A stretch of 64,000 bases of DNA from DASTPP01 sp035762175 (GCA_035762175.1 DASTPP010000336.1:1-64000), one strand, 5' to 3'. Positions 26,675 to 34,437 are shown, counted from the first letter of the stretch. A program made the numbers and translations. Notes: generated from the sequence alone by a model not told the origin.

Positions 26675-27094
26675 ATGACGAGCGACGCAGCCGAGACGAA
26701 GGGGCCGAACCCCGGAATCACGCCCTACCTGTGTTGCAGGAGCGCGCTCCGCGCGCTCGACTTCTACCGCGTTGCGTTCGGGGCGGTCGAAAGGTCGCGC
26801 CAGATGCAGCCCGACGGCCGCCTCGGCCACGCCGAAATCGTCGTGGGCAAGTCCGTCATCATGCTCGCCGACGAGTTCCCCGAGATCGGTTTCCGTAGCC
26901 CCCGCTCGCTCGGCGGCTCGCCCGTGTACCTGCACCTGCAGGTCGAGCGCGTCGACAGCGTCTTCGAGCGCGCCATCGCCGGCGGCGCGAAGCAACTGCG
27001 CCCCGTGAGCGACCAGCCCTACGGCGAGCGCTCCGGCCAGCTCGAAGACCCCTTCGGCCACGTGTGGATCTTGGCGACCCCGAAAGCGGGCTGA
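26675..27094 (+). CDS. VOC-family protein (PhnB/glyoxalase-like)
   Basis: A 139-residue vicinal-oxygen-chelate protein. The pattern ITPYLCCRSALRALDFYRVAFGA, then LGHAEIVVGKSVIMLADE, then LHLQVERVDSVFERAIAGGAK and EDPFGHVWILAT, is that of PhnB/YdcJ-like members: two beta-alpha-beta-beta-beta modules. It is well supported by the ribosome binding site AGGAGAGA about 8 bp before ATG 26675. Metal ligands and substrate cannot be assigned with certainty; such proteins are often of unknown function or act in resistance to electrophiles. Confidence 0.9.
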   Translation: MTSDAAETKGPNPGITPYLCCRSALRALDFYRVAFGAVERSRQMQPDGRLGHAEIVVGKSVIMLADEFPEIGFRSPRSLGGSPVYLHLQVERVDSVFERAIAGGAKQLRPVSDQPYGERSGQLEDPFGHVWILATPKAG

Positions 27095-27105
27095 CGCCAC
27101 CCGCC

Positions 27106-27265
27106 TCGAGCCCCCGGTCGGCCCGCCGGCGCCCATGTCGAGCCCCCGGTCGGCCCGACGACGCCTGCGTCGAGCCGCTGGTCGGCCCGCCGACGCCCGC
27201 GTCGAGCCGCCGGTCAGCCCGCGGGCGCCGGCGTCGAGCCGCCGGTCAGCCCGCAGGCGACCGCG
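27106..27265. repeat. Tandem repeat, 32-bp unit, five copies
   Basis: Units begin with TCGAGCC at 27106, 27138, 27170, 27202 and 27234, an exact 32-bp spacing, each followed by GGTC(G/A)GCCCG. The last unit overlaps the 3' end and stop codon (27246-27248) of the minus-strand PEP-mutase-family gene. Confidence 0.85.
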
Positions 27266-28079
27266 CGAAGAGCTCGTTCAGCTCGCCGTACGGCAAGGGG
27301 TCGGCGAAGAGCGAGGCGTACGTCCCGCGCTCGAGCAACTCGCGGGCGGCCTGCCGGACGAACCCGAGTGTGGCCTGGGCGAGGGCGGTGCCCGCGCTGA
27401 GCCGGCGCACGCCCAGCCGCTTCAGCTCTGCGGCCGGCGCGAGGCCCGGCACGATCATGACGTTGAGCGGCAAGCCCGCCTCGCGCGCCACGACCTCGAT
27501 CTCGGCCGGGGCCGACAGCCCGGGCACGAAGAGCCCGTCGACGCCCGCCTCGCGGTAAAGGCGCGCCCGGCGCAGCACCTCGGACGCCGCCCGGTCCGGC
27601 GGCACCAGCCCGCGCAGGTACACGTCGGTGCGCGCGTTGACGAAGAGATCGACGCCGGCCGCCCCGCCCGCGCGCTTCGCGACCTCGATCTTGCGCGCTA
27701 GCGCCTCGGGCGGCCCCGCACCGTCTTCGAGGTTGATGCCGACCGCCCCCGCGTGGACGAGCGCCGCGACCGTGTCGGCGACCCCCCCGGGCCCTTCGGC
27801 ATACCCCTGCTCGGCGTCGACCGTGACCGGCACCCGCACGGCGCGCGCGATGTCGGCGACGAGCCGCACGAGCGCCTCGCGCCCGACCCGCTCGCCGTCG
27901 AGCGTGCCATGCGCCCACGCCACCGCCGCGCTGCTCGTCGCGACGGCAGTCGCCCCGCACGACTCGACGACGCGGGCGCTGCCGGCGTCCCAGACGTTGG
28001 GCAGCACCAGCATCGACCCCTCACGATGCAGCTCTCGAAACGCGCGGGCGCGTTCGGCCCGAAGCTTCTTCTCGCTCAT
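27246..28079 (-). CDS. Isocitrate lyase/PEP mutase family enzyme
   Basis: A 277-residue TIM-barrel enzyme. Family features: FRELHREGSMLVLPNVWDAGSARV at the N-terminus, the metal-binding stretch VTVDAEQGYAE, INLEDGAG, FVNARTDVYL and GVDGLFVPG. The KKCGH catalytic loop of true isocitrate and methylisocitrate lyases is absent, so it is closer to the oxaloacetate-decarboxylase or PEP-mutase-like members with unassigned substrates. The start ATG 28079 has a very strong Shine-Dalgarno, GGAGGAGGA at 28092-28084, four bases upstream. The last five codons fall in a 32-bp repeat, which may have altered the C-terminus. Confidence 0.9.
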   Translation of the reverse strand: MSEKKLRAERARAFRELHREGSMLVLPNVWDAGSARVVESCGATAVATSSAAVAWAHGTLDGERVGREALVRLVADIARAVRVPVTVDAEQGYAEGPGGVADTVAALVHAGAVGINLEDGAGPPEALARKIEVAKRAGGAAGVDLFVNARTDVYLRGLVPPDRAASEVLRRARLYREAGVDGLFVPGLSAPAEIEVVAREAGLPLNVMIVPGLAPAAELKRLGVRRLSAGTALAQATLGFVRQAARELLERGTYASLFADPLPYGELNELFARSPAG

Positions 28080-28551
28080 CCTATCCTCCTCCGGCCGGCA
28101 GGCGGCCGCACTCTTCTCGCCCAGGGCACCTCGGTTCCGCGACCGGCCGCACGCCCCCCGCTCTGGCGGGCGTCGGCCAGCGACCGGCCGCACGACCCCC
28201 GCTCTGGCGAGCGTCGGCCGACGTCCGGCCGCACGCCCCCGCTCCGGCGAGCGTCGGCCGGCCACCGACCCCGCACGACGACGTAACCCAGGCCGCGGGG
28301 GCGGTCTTGCACGCGCTTGCTCTCGGCGGCCTTCGGCGTGAACGATGGGCGACGAGCGCGGGGTCGGCTGGCGACATTCGGCCCCGAAAGCCGTTCTCTC
28401 TCTCGGAGGCGTGACGGCCTGAGCCAGCGGGGGCGGCGGCGCAGCTCGCAACCCGGGCGAGTTCGGCCTTCGACCCCTACCGAGGGGCATCTGCCAAGAA
28501 CCGTGTTCGACCCTGCGAGCGTCTCGGGCCCGCGGACGTAAGGGCGGCGGG
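28080..28551. other. Intergenic region upstream of PEP-mutase-family gene
   Basis: About 470 bp between two minus-strand transcription units. It carries the tandem repeat at 28141-28265 and the promoter for the PEP-mutase-family gene. Frames here give only repeat-derived Arg/Pro-rich peptides. No gene is seen. Confidence 0.5.
28141..28265. repeat. Tandem repeat, about 38-41-bp unit, three copies
   Basis: Copies start near 28141, 28182 and 28220. Each contains CCGGCCGCACG, then a C-run, then GCTC(T/C)GGCG(A/G)GCGTCGGCC. The repeat lies upstream of the PEP-mutase-family gene, which is thus flanked by tandem repeats on both sides. Confidence 0.75.
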
Positions 28552-28872
28552 TTACGGAAGGTGCCGCCCGAAGTCCATTGCGTCGTGCAGCAAGCGCACG
28601 ATCTCGACCGCGTCCGTGGCGTCTGCGCCCACGCGGTAGAAGAGGACGTGGCGGGCAGGTCGGCCAGGTTGACCGATGTGATAGGCAAACAGGCCGGGCC
28701 CGAGTGCGGGCCTCGGCTTGCCACGCCGCGGGGTCGCGGCGACGGCTCGCAGCGCGGCCCGGATGAGCTCGCCGTACTCGCGCGCCTGCTCTTTACCCCA
28801 GCGCTCTCTCGTGTACTCGAGAACCTCGGTGATATCTCGCTTCGCCCGCGGCGAGTAGACGACTCGCGCCAT
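28552..28872 (-). CDS. parE: RelE/ParE-family toxin
   Basis: A 106-residue toxin of the ParE branch. Features: VVYSPRAKRDITEVLEYTRERWG at the N-terminus, GELIRAALRAVAATPRRGKPRP, and the C-terminal strand pattern RHVLFYRVGADATDAVEIVRLLHDAMD with FGRHLP, typical of ParE. ParE toxins generally poison DNA gyrase; this is known for the family, not shown here. The gene lies 11 bp downstream of its antitoxin gene, in the usual antitoxin-toxin order, and starts at ATG 28872. Confidence 0.92.
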   Translation of the reverse strand: MARVVYSPRAKRDITEVLEYTRERWGKEQAREYGELIRAALRAVAATPRRGKPRPALGPGLFAYHIGQPGRPARHVLFYRVGADATDAVEIVRLLHDAMDFGRHLP

Positions 28873-28883
28873 CGACCGAGGCG

Positions 28884-29132
28884 TCAGGGGTCGAGGCCAA
28901 CGTCCGCATAGACCGCGTCCATGAGCTCGTCGGGCGAAGCCTCGACGCCCTCGCCGGCGTCGAGCTCTGCCACGCCCGCATCGATCGCCTCGCGCAGCAC
29001 GGAGCGCTTCTTCTCCTCGAGCGCATCACGAACGACGTCCTCGACGCTCGCCCCCTTGCCCGCGCGCACGCGCTCTTCCGCGAAGGCCCGGAGGTCTTCC
29101 GGGAGCTCGATGGTCTTGGCGGCGTTCGACAT
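28884..29132 (-). CDS. parD: ParD-like antitoxin
   Basis: An 82-residue antitoxin. The N-terminal AKTIELPEDLRAFAEERVRAG and ASVEDVVRDALEEKK form a ribbon-helix-helix of the ParD/CopG type, which should bind the operon promoter and autoregulate it. The acidic C-terminal half (ELDAGEGVEASPDELMDAVYADV) would wrap the toxin. The start ATG 29132 was chosen because the RHH begins directly after it; the in-frame ATG at 29216 would add 28 low-complexity residues. Followed at 11 bp by the ParE toxin. Confidence 0.9.
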   Translation of the reverse strand: MSNAAKTIELPEDLRAFAEERVRAGKGASVEDVVRDALEEKKRSVLREAIDAGVAELDAGEGVEASPDELMDAVYADVGLDP

Positions 29133-29260
29133 GATCAGGCCTAGAGATAGCTCAGGCGTGCCCGTCTGTCCGCCCCCATCGTCGGCGGACGACGTCGCGT
29201 CGAACGTGCCCGCCACTGATTTCTGCCGAGGTCCCGCTCTCGTTCAGGGGCCCTCACCCC

Positions 29261-29290
29261 GGCCGCGCTTGCTACGCCACAAGCGCGGCC
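29261..29290. terminator. Hairpin downstream of xisI
   Basis: A perfect 11-bp stem, GGCCGCGCTTG at 29261-29271 and CAAGCGCGGCC at 29280-29290, with an 8-base loop. It lies between the end of xisI (29347) and the start of parD (29132), so it probably ends the xisHI transcript. There is no T-run. Confidence 0.55.
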
Positions 29291-29346
29291 CACGTCGCCG
29301 AGCCCGGCGGGGCGCGCCGGCGGGGCCGGCCCGATTTCGACGGGGC

Positions 29347-29682
29347 CTACTCGGCCGCGAACTCGGTGTACTTGCGCATCTCCGGGTGCTTGAACGCGAG
29401 CACGATGCGGTCTCGCGGCACGCCCGCGGCCACGAGCTGCGTCGCGACCCCCTCTTCGGTGCCGTCGTATTGCACCCAGAACCGGCCGTCGATGACGTCG
29501 ACGTGCACCAAGGCGCCGTGCACCCGCTCGATGCCCTGCCACCCGACGTCGACCAAGAGGTAGCGCCCGCGCTCGCGGCCGACGACGACCTCGCTACGAA
29601 TGTCGCCGTGCGCGTAAGGTATCGCGGCATGCTCGGCGAGAATGCGCTCGAGCGCGTCGCACCAGGCCTTCAGGGGATCCAT
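29347..29682 (-). CDS. xisI: XisI-family protein
   Basis: A 111-residue protein matching the XisI family (fdxN element excision controlling factor): DALERILAEHAAIPY, RYLLVDVGWQGIERVHGALVHVDVIDGRFWVQYDGTEEGVA, and FKHPEMRKYTEFA at the C-terminus. Length is as expected. It overlaps the xisH-like gene by 13 bp (ATG 29682), the standard arrangement. XisH and XisI were named from cyanobacterial excision of the fdxN element, but most genomes carry them without that element and their function is unsettled. The XisI coding sequence looks intact although its partner is shortened. Confidence 0.93.
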   Translation of the reverse strand: MDPLKAWCDALERILAEHAAIPYAHGDIRSEVVVGRERGRYLLVDVGWQGIERVHGALVHVDVIDGRFWVQYDGTEEGVATQLVAAGVPRDRIVLAFKHPEMRKYTEFAAE

Positions 29683-29948
29683 CGAACGACCTCTTCCTTC
29701 TTCGGGTCGAAAACGAACTGCCCGACCGCGTCCTCGAGGTCTCGAACGTCGGAAGGGCCGGCGAACGTTTTGATCTCGACCGCGATCTGCCGCGGCCCCT
29801 TCTCCGCCGCGAGCAGCCGCTCGGCCCCCAGATCGACGTAGAGCTGCCACTGCCGCACGCTCAGCCTGAGCGGGTCGTGCGTGACCGCCCACCCGTCGCG
29901 CTCGAGTGCGCGGCGCACGTGGTCGTGGAGCGCATCGCGAGCCGGCAT
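29670..29948 (-). CDS. xisH: XisH-family protein with internal deletion
   Basis: A 92-residue XisH homologue. The N-terminus (ARDALHDHVRRALERDGW, LYVDLGAERLLAAEKGPRQIAVEIKTF) has the PD-(D/E)XK-like core VDLGAE...AVEIK seen in the family, and the last residues KKEEVVRWIP match the normal C-terminus. XisH is usually about 135-140 residues; here the middle, from after AVGQF to just before VFD, is missing in frame, about 45 residues. The protein may therefore be inactive or reduced to the nuclease-like core. The start ATG 29948 fits the family N-terminus MPARD. Confidence 0.88.
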   Translation of the reverse strand: MPARDALHDHVRRALERDGWAVTHDPLRLSVRQWQLYVDLGAERLLAAEKGPRQIAVEIKTFAGPSDVRDLEDAVGQFVFDPKKEEVVRWIP

Positions 29949-30113
29949 GGTCAGTGCGCAAGGCTACCACGTGTCACCACGCGCGGCAGCCGCCGCCCCC
30001 GGCGTACGCGGTCACCCTTCGCACCAGCGTCGTCTCCGACGCGTTCGGATGGCCCCCGAGCATGACGGGGCGCCGCACGGACGCCTGGACCCGTGGTGCC
30101 CCCACTCGCCGAC

Positions 30114-30242
30114 GGTGAGACCGAGCGACCCAGACACGAGGAAGCGATGGCCAGATGGTGAGACCGAAGTGCCCAGGCAGGAAGGCGTGACGACCGGATG
30201 GTGAGGACGAGGTGGCCAGACCTGTCACCCATGCTCCCGGTC
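30114..30242. repeat. Tandem repeat, 43-bp unit, two and a half copies
   Basis: Units start with GGTGAG(A/G)(C)CGA at 30114, 30157 and 30200, a 43-bp period; the third copy is partial. It is followed by two copies of CAGACCTGTCACCCAT at about 30217 and 30242. Confidence 0.65.
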
Positions 30243-30309
30243 AGACCTGTCACCCATCTTTCCGGTTGCACAGCGCGGAAAAGAGGGCGCGCAAGCCACG
30301 ATGCACCCC

Positions 30310-30519
30310 GCGCAGGACCAACCGCAGCACGCGCAGGGCATGGTGTCACTCGCGCAGGACAGCCGAGTACCTGCGCAGGACAGGGGGACACCTCGAGCAG
30401 GATGGAGGAGCGCCAGTGCAGGACAGCGAAGAGCCTGCACAGGACAGCGAAGGGCCTGAGCAGGACAGGGGAGAGCCGGCACAGGACAGGGGACAACTCA
30501 CGCAGGACACCTGTGCACT
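30310..30519. repeat. Tandem repeat, 21-bp unit, ten copies
   Basis: Ten consecutive 21-bp units start at 30310 and step by exactly 21. The conserved core is GCAGGACA (CAGGACA in most copies); the remaining bases vary between copies. There are no spacers, so it is not a CRISPR array. The strict period with divergent sequence suggests an old tandem expansion or a regularly spaced binding site (about two helical turns). Confidence 0.85.
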
Positions 30520-30689
30520 GCGAAGGTAGCTCTTTCTGGCTAGCTCGCCGCCCTGCGGGTCGGGGCCTGCGCAGGGTGTCGCACCTAGTTGCGAGAAACT
30601 ACGCACCTGAGGCAGCGGCTGGCCGAGGGGGAACGTGAGAGGTGCGCGCACCGGGGCGCGCCCGAGACAGAAAGGAAGGATTCGACCCA

Positions 30690-31745
30690 GTGCCCGACCA
30701 CGTGACGACCGACCCAGCTGCCCGAACGACCGACGACTCATCTGCCCACCCCACGACCGCAACACCCGCTCAAGCCATGAACGCCCAAGAAGAAGCCTCA
30801 CCCGCGCCCGCCTCACCCGCACAAGACGCGCCCGCGAGAGCCACGGCCGCCGCGCCCGCCCCCGCCACGATCACCACGACCCCTCGAGCTGTGACCACCG
30901 CGCCTGCCGAAGGCAACACCGCCATGCCTGCCCAGGCCCTCGGCCCCATCGACAGGTGGGCCGCCGAGGCGCAGAAGCTGCCGTCCGACGAGATTCGCCT
31001 TTCGGTGCCGTTTCACGTTCACCTCGGCGAGGCGACCGACGTCGCCCGCTTTCACCGCAAGTATTACGCGACCGTCGAGGCCCGAGACGGGCAGCCCGAG
31101 CGGCCGGGCCTCGATACGGTCGCCGACGAGCGGCGCGGCCTGACGGCGTCGACGGGCGACGACATCTTGTCGCTGCGCGAAGCGACGCAGCAGGCCCACA
31201 CCCGCTACTTGCTGACGGCCTCGCCGGGCGCCGCCTCGCCGATGGAGCGAGGGCGCTTTCTGGTCAACGAGATCTCGGCGACGCTCGGGTTTTACTTCGC
31301 CGACGGGGTCGACGACGAGCGCGACGCGCAGCTCGCCGCCGTGCGGGCGTCGCACGCCGATACGCCCGAGTCGACCGACGCGCTCGCCGCCGAGCTCGAA
31401 GACTATTGCGCCCTCGGCAACGCCTACCGGTCCGAGATCGACGGCCTCGGGGGCTTCGACGTGAAGCTGCTCGACGAGGCCAAGCAGGTGGCCGGGGCGC
31501 TGCGCGACCGCCCCACGAGCCCCGTCGCGTCGAGCGACGAGTCGGCCCGGGCGCTCGCCCTGCGCAACCGCCTGGCGATGCTGCTCGGGGCGAAGATGAG
31601 CGCCGTGCGCAGCGCCGCGCGCTTCGTGTTCCGGCACCGGCCCGAGATCGTGCGCGAGGCGACCAGCGCCTACGAGCGCTGGCGCCGTGCGGCGTCCAGG
31701 CGGGCCGCGCTAAAGAAGGGGAAGGCGCCGGCCGGCTTCGAGTGA
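30690..31745 (+). CDS. Hypothetical protein with Ala/Pro/Thr-rich N-terminus
   Basis: A 351-residue protein of no family I recognise. Residues 1-85 are low-complexity (Ala, Pro, Thr). The rest is a well-formed, mostly helical soluble domain: DEIRLSVPFHVHLGEATDVARFH, SLREATQQAHTRYLL, GRFLVNEISATLGFYFADGV, LEDYCALGNAYRSEI and a basic C-terminus (ERWRRAASRRAALKKGK). GTG 30690 was chosen because AGGAAGGA lies about 10 bases upstream; ATG 30777 is an alternative. It follows the 21-bp repeat region and stands alone. Confidence 0.75.
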   Translation: MPDHVTTDPAARTTDDSSAHPTTATPAQAMNAQEEASPAPASPAQDAPARATAAAPAPATITTTPRAVTTAPAEGNTAMPAQALGPIDRWAAEAQKLPSDEIRLSVPFHVHLGEATDVARFHRKYYATVEARDGQPERPGLDTVADERRGLTASTGDDILSLREATQQAHTRYLLTASPGAASPMERGRFLVNEISATLGFYFADGVDDERDAQLAAVRASHADTPESTDALAAELEDYCALGNAYRSEIDGLGGFDVKLLDEAKQVAGALRDRPTSPVASSDESARALALRNRLAMLLGAKMSAVRSAARFVFRHRPEIVREATSAYERWRRAASRRAALKKGKAPAGFE

Positions 31746-31802
31746 GCGGGGCGGCGGGGGCGGCCGACGCCCGCGCGTCGTCGCCTCGGGGGCGGGCGCC
31801 GC

Positions 31803-31917
31803 GGGCCCTTCAGGGCGCCGCCCGCGCGCCGTCGCCTCGGCGGCGTCGCGGGCCCTTCAGGGCGCCGCCCGCGCCGTCGCCTCGGGGGCGTCGCGGGCCC
31901 TTCAGGGCGCCGCCCGC
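31803..31917. repeat. Short tandem repeat, about 46-bp unit, three copies
   Basis: GGGCCCTTCAGGGCGCCGCC occurs at 31803, 31850 and 31895, separated by CGCGCCGTCGCCTCGG-type DNA. Each copy is itself a small palindrome (GGGCCCTTCAGGGC region). The last copy includes the stop codon of the phosphatase gene. Confidence 0.75.
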
Positions 31918-32564
31918 ACCACGCCGCCGTCGACCAGCTCGTCGCCCCAGGCGACGTGGTGCTCGCGCATCGCCTCGGCCGTCTCGGGGCGGGCCTCGGC
32001 GATGGTGGCGCGGGCGCCCTCGGGCGACAGGCCCAGCGAGCGCAGCACGGCGTAGGCGAGCATGCCCGTGCGGTGCAGGCCGGCCGCGCAGTGAATCAAG
32101 ACGCTCTCGCCCTCGCCGAGCCGGGCCGCGAGCTCGCGCGCGGTGCGGGCGAGCTGGTGGTGGGCCCGGTCGGCCGGGGCGCGGCCGTTGTCGAGCGGCG
32201 ACCACGTCCAGGCGAGGCCCGCCGCTTCGGCCGCGCGCCCGATCGTCAGCGCGCCCTCGCGCGCCGAGAGCAGGGTGACGAGGCGGTCGCAGCCGAGCGG
32301 GCCGAGGTGCGGCACGAGCGCGAGCTTGGGGCGGCCGCGCAGCGCGAGGCGTCCCCGGCCGGCGCGCGCCCAGGCGAAGCCGGGCGCGAGGCGCGGCGCG
32401 GGGGCCACTCGGCCCGCTGCGGCGCCGCCGGTGGGGGGCGGGGCGGGGGCCATTCGGCCCGCCGCGGCGTCCTTGGCAGGGCACGGCGCGGTGGGCGCTC
32501 GGCCGGCTGCGGTGCCTTCGGCGAGGCGCGGGGCGGGCGTCGGGGGCGCTTCGAGCGGGCTCAT
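31902..32564 (-). CDS. Dual-specificity/tyrosine protein phosphatase-like protein
   Basis: A 220-residue protein. The catalytic loop HCAAGLHRTG (Cys 159, HCx5R) and the following MLAYAVLRSLGLSPEGA place it in the cysteine-based dual-specificity phosphatase family. The upstream SPLDNGRAPADRAHHQL is in the expected position of the general-acid loop, with the Asp in SPLD. The first ~60 residues are a Pro/Ala-rich repeat region (AEGTAAGRAPTAP-like). ATG 32564 was preferred over GTG 32582; neither has a clear Shine-Dalgarno. The substrate, phosphoprotein or phosphoinositide-like, is unknown. Confidence 0.85.
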   Translation of the reverse strand: MSPLEAPPTPAPRLAEGTAAGRAPTAPCPAKDAAAGRMAPAPPPTGGAAAGRVAPAPRLAPGFAWARAGRGRLALRGRPKLALVPHLGPLGCDRLVTLLSAREGALTIGRAAEAAGLAWTWSPLDNGRAPADRAHHQLARTARELAARLGEGESVLIHCAAGLHRTGMLAYAVLRSLGLSPEGARATIAEARPETAEAMREHHVAWGDELVDGGVVRAAP

Positions 32565-32687
32565 GCGCGAGAGCGTAAGCACCGCGGGCCGCGGGGGAAT
32601 TCACGTCTCGTGATGGGCTATCACCAAAACGGAGCCCTCGCGTCGGCCCTCCCGGCACCGCCTGGCGTGGCGTCGACCCTGCCGACC

Positions 32688-32820
32688 GAGCCTGGCGGGG
32701 CCCGGCGCGGCGGCCGGCATGTCCAGAGGGCGGGGGCCCGCTGTTTGAGCCCCCCGCCAGGGGGCGAGTTCGGGGTGCCCGGCGGACATGCCGGCCGCCG
32801 CGCCGGGCCCCGCCAGGCTC
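32688..32820. repeat. 37-bp perfect inverted repeat with structured loop
   Basis: Left arm 32688-32724 and right arm 32784-32820 are exact reverse complements over 37 bp, with a 59-base loop that itself contains GGCGGGGGCCC, TGAGCC, GGCGAG and GGGGTGCC. The right arm ends four bases before the stop codon of the minus-strand PAP2 gene. The loop motifs recur in the same order in the element at 39409-39530, whose arms are unrelated. It may act as a transcription terminator or be a member of a dispersed element family. Confidence 0.85.
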
Positions 32821-32823
32821 GCT

Positions 32824-34041
32824 TCAGAACATGCCCCCGAACGAGAGGCCCGCGCCGCCCGCCGAGGGCGCGACGCCGACCCAGACGGGCCGCTGCTTGG
32901 CGTCGTCGCTGCGGTGCAGGTGCGGCACCAGGATGCCGATGCCGGCGCCCGCCATCGAGCCCGCGATGACGTCGGTCGGAAAGTGCCTGCCCCCGCGGAC
33001 GCGCCCGACGCTGATGAGGGCGGTGACGACGGTGCCCACGCCGAGCGTGACCCAGGGCCGGGGCGAGCGGGGCGAGCGGGCGAAGGCGAGGTAGCTGGCG
33101 GTCGCCGCGATCGAGGCGGAGATCGCGGCGTGCCCCGAGAAGAACGAGAGGGCGCTGTTGGTGTCGGTGATGTCGGGCGCGTTCTCTTCGCCGTACTCGG
33201 CGTTGAGGCGCTCCTGCTCGCGGTAGGCCTCGGGGCGCGGGCGCCGGAAGGCGATCTTGGCGAGGTTGGTCACCGACCAGGTGATGGCGATGGTCTCGCC
33301 GTAGATGAAGGCGTCGGCGACGGCGGCGTCGGGCCCGTGGCGAAAGCCCGAGAGCACCGGGTCGACGACCGCGAAGGCCACGGCGCCGGCGATGCCGACG
33401 TTCGAGACCGTGGCCCAGCCGGGCTCGGGCTTGTCGGTGACGGCGCCCCGATCGATGCCGAGCAGGCGGCTCGGGCTCTGGGGCTGCTGCGGCACGAGCT
33501 CGCCCGTGCCCAAGATGGCCTCGGACAGCGCGGCGGTGCCGAGCGCGAGGCTCAAGATGGCCCCGTCGGACACGGGCTCGGCGACGAAGCGGATGCGCGT
33601 CGGCGGCGGCTCTTCGGGCCGCGGCTTCGGGAGCAACATGCCGCGCCTCGCCTCGCGCGGGGGCGGGGTCACGTCGCGCTCGTCCGACGGGTCGGCGGCC
33701 CCCTCGCGCCCGCCACGCAGGGGCGGGCTCGGGGGGGGGCCGGGGGCCGCGGGCGCGGGGTCCGGAAGGATGGGGGTCGCGTTCAGGGCCCCGGGGGCGG
33801 CAGGGGTGGGGGTCGCGCTTGGGGCCCCGGGGGCGGCAAGGGTGGGGGTCGCGCTCGGGGCCCGGGCGTCCGGATTGATGGGGGACGCGCTCTGGGCTCG
33901 GCCGACTTGGGCGAGGCCCGAGGTCAGGGCGAACGCTGCGAGCGCGGCGGGGGCCGCGCGGGCGGGCGGGTGACGTGGGGGGCGGGTCGAACTGCGCAAA
34001 GATGTCTCACGCGCTGGTCGCGCTGAGGCAAAGATGCACAT
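32824..34041 (-). CDS. PAP2-family phosphatase, exported
   Basis: A 405-residue protein. The three phosphatase motifs are present: KIAFRRPRPEA (KxxxxxxRP), FFSGHAA (SGH) and GRVRGGRHFPTDVI (SRx5HxxxD-like). The N-terminus has a hydrophobic signal-like stretch (ALAAFALTSGLAQVGRAQ) followed by a 90-residue Pro/Ala/Thr linker with repeats. Several membrane helices surround the motifs. PAP2 enzymes of this form dephosphorylate lipids such as undecaprenyl pyrophosphate or phosphatidic acid at the periplasmic face. The start ATG 34041 gives a long n-region, so a downstream start is possible. Confidence 0.88.
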   Translation of the reverse strand: MCIFASARPARETSLRSSTRPPRHPPARAAPAALAAFALTSGLAQVGRAQSASPINPDARAPSATPTLAAPGAPSATPTPAAPGALNATPILPDPAPAAPGPPPSPPLRGGREGAADPSDERDVTPPPREARRGMLLPKPRPEEPPPTRIRFVAEPVSDGAILSLALGTAALSEAILGTGELVPQQPQSPSRLLGIDRGAVTDKPEPGWATVSNVGIAGAVAFAVVDPVLSGFRHGPDAAVADAFIYGETIAITWSVTNLAKIAFRRPRPEAYREQERLNAEYGEENAPDITDTNSALSFFSGHAAISASIAATASYLAFARSPRSPRPWVTLGVGTVVTALISVGRVRGGRHFPTDVIAGSMAGAGIGILVPHLHRSDDAKQRPVWVGVAPSAGGAGLSFGGMF

Positions 34042-34437
34042 CACCGAGCGAATATAACTTCAGTCGGGTTGTCGTGGGCTTTCTCGTCGCGGCGTGTAAT
34101 GGGGCGACTGCTTGCGCGAGGGCTCGCTCGAAGGCGGGGTCTGGCTCGGCGGTGGCACCCAGGGCTCGGGGCAGGGGCGGGAGAGTTTCGGCGCGCGCTC
34201 TCGCAGGGGCGAAGGAGCTTCGCGCAGTAGGTCGAGGGGCAACATGACCGGAGCGAGCCGCAAGGCACGTGCCAGCGTCCCCCGCGCCCGCACGCATGGC
34301 AGCGTATGGTCGCAGCCCTTCGCGGGCGGCGAGCTCGCGGGAGGTTTTCTTTCGAGTCGCAACGCGCGCCACGCCGCCACGATCGCGAGGGCACGGGCGG
34401 GGCGCATCGAGGCCCGCGGGCGCTTCGCGGCGCGCCC
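34042..34437. other. Intergenic region, no supported gene
   Basis: About 395 bp between two minus-strand genes. Short frames exist on both strands but none has a family signature, good start or clear coding bias. The region from 34042 to 34085 is AT-richer (AATATAACTTCAGTCGG) and is the likely promoter area of the PAP2 gene. Confidence 0.45.

Larger units (their letters stand above)
29949..30689. other. Repeat-rich intergenic region
   Basis: About 740 bp with no supportable gene. It is less GC-rich than the neighbours and holds two tandem repeats (30114-30242 and 30310-30519, listed separately). Frames through the 21-bp repeat stay open on both strands because 21 is a multiple of 3, but the encoded heptad-like strings have no protein signature, start site or flanking coding signal. 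The final part holds the ribosome binding site AGGAAGGA (30672-30680) for the following gene. Confidence 0.55.

Noticed and set aside
30212..30529. Possible small repeat protein encoded by the 21-bp units
   Set aside because: The frame is open on both strands only because 21 is divisible by 3; no start site, ribosome binding site or non-repeat domain supports it.
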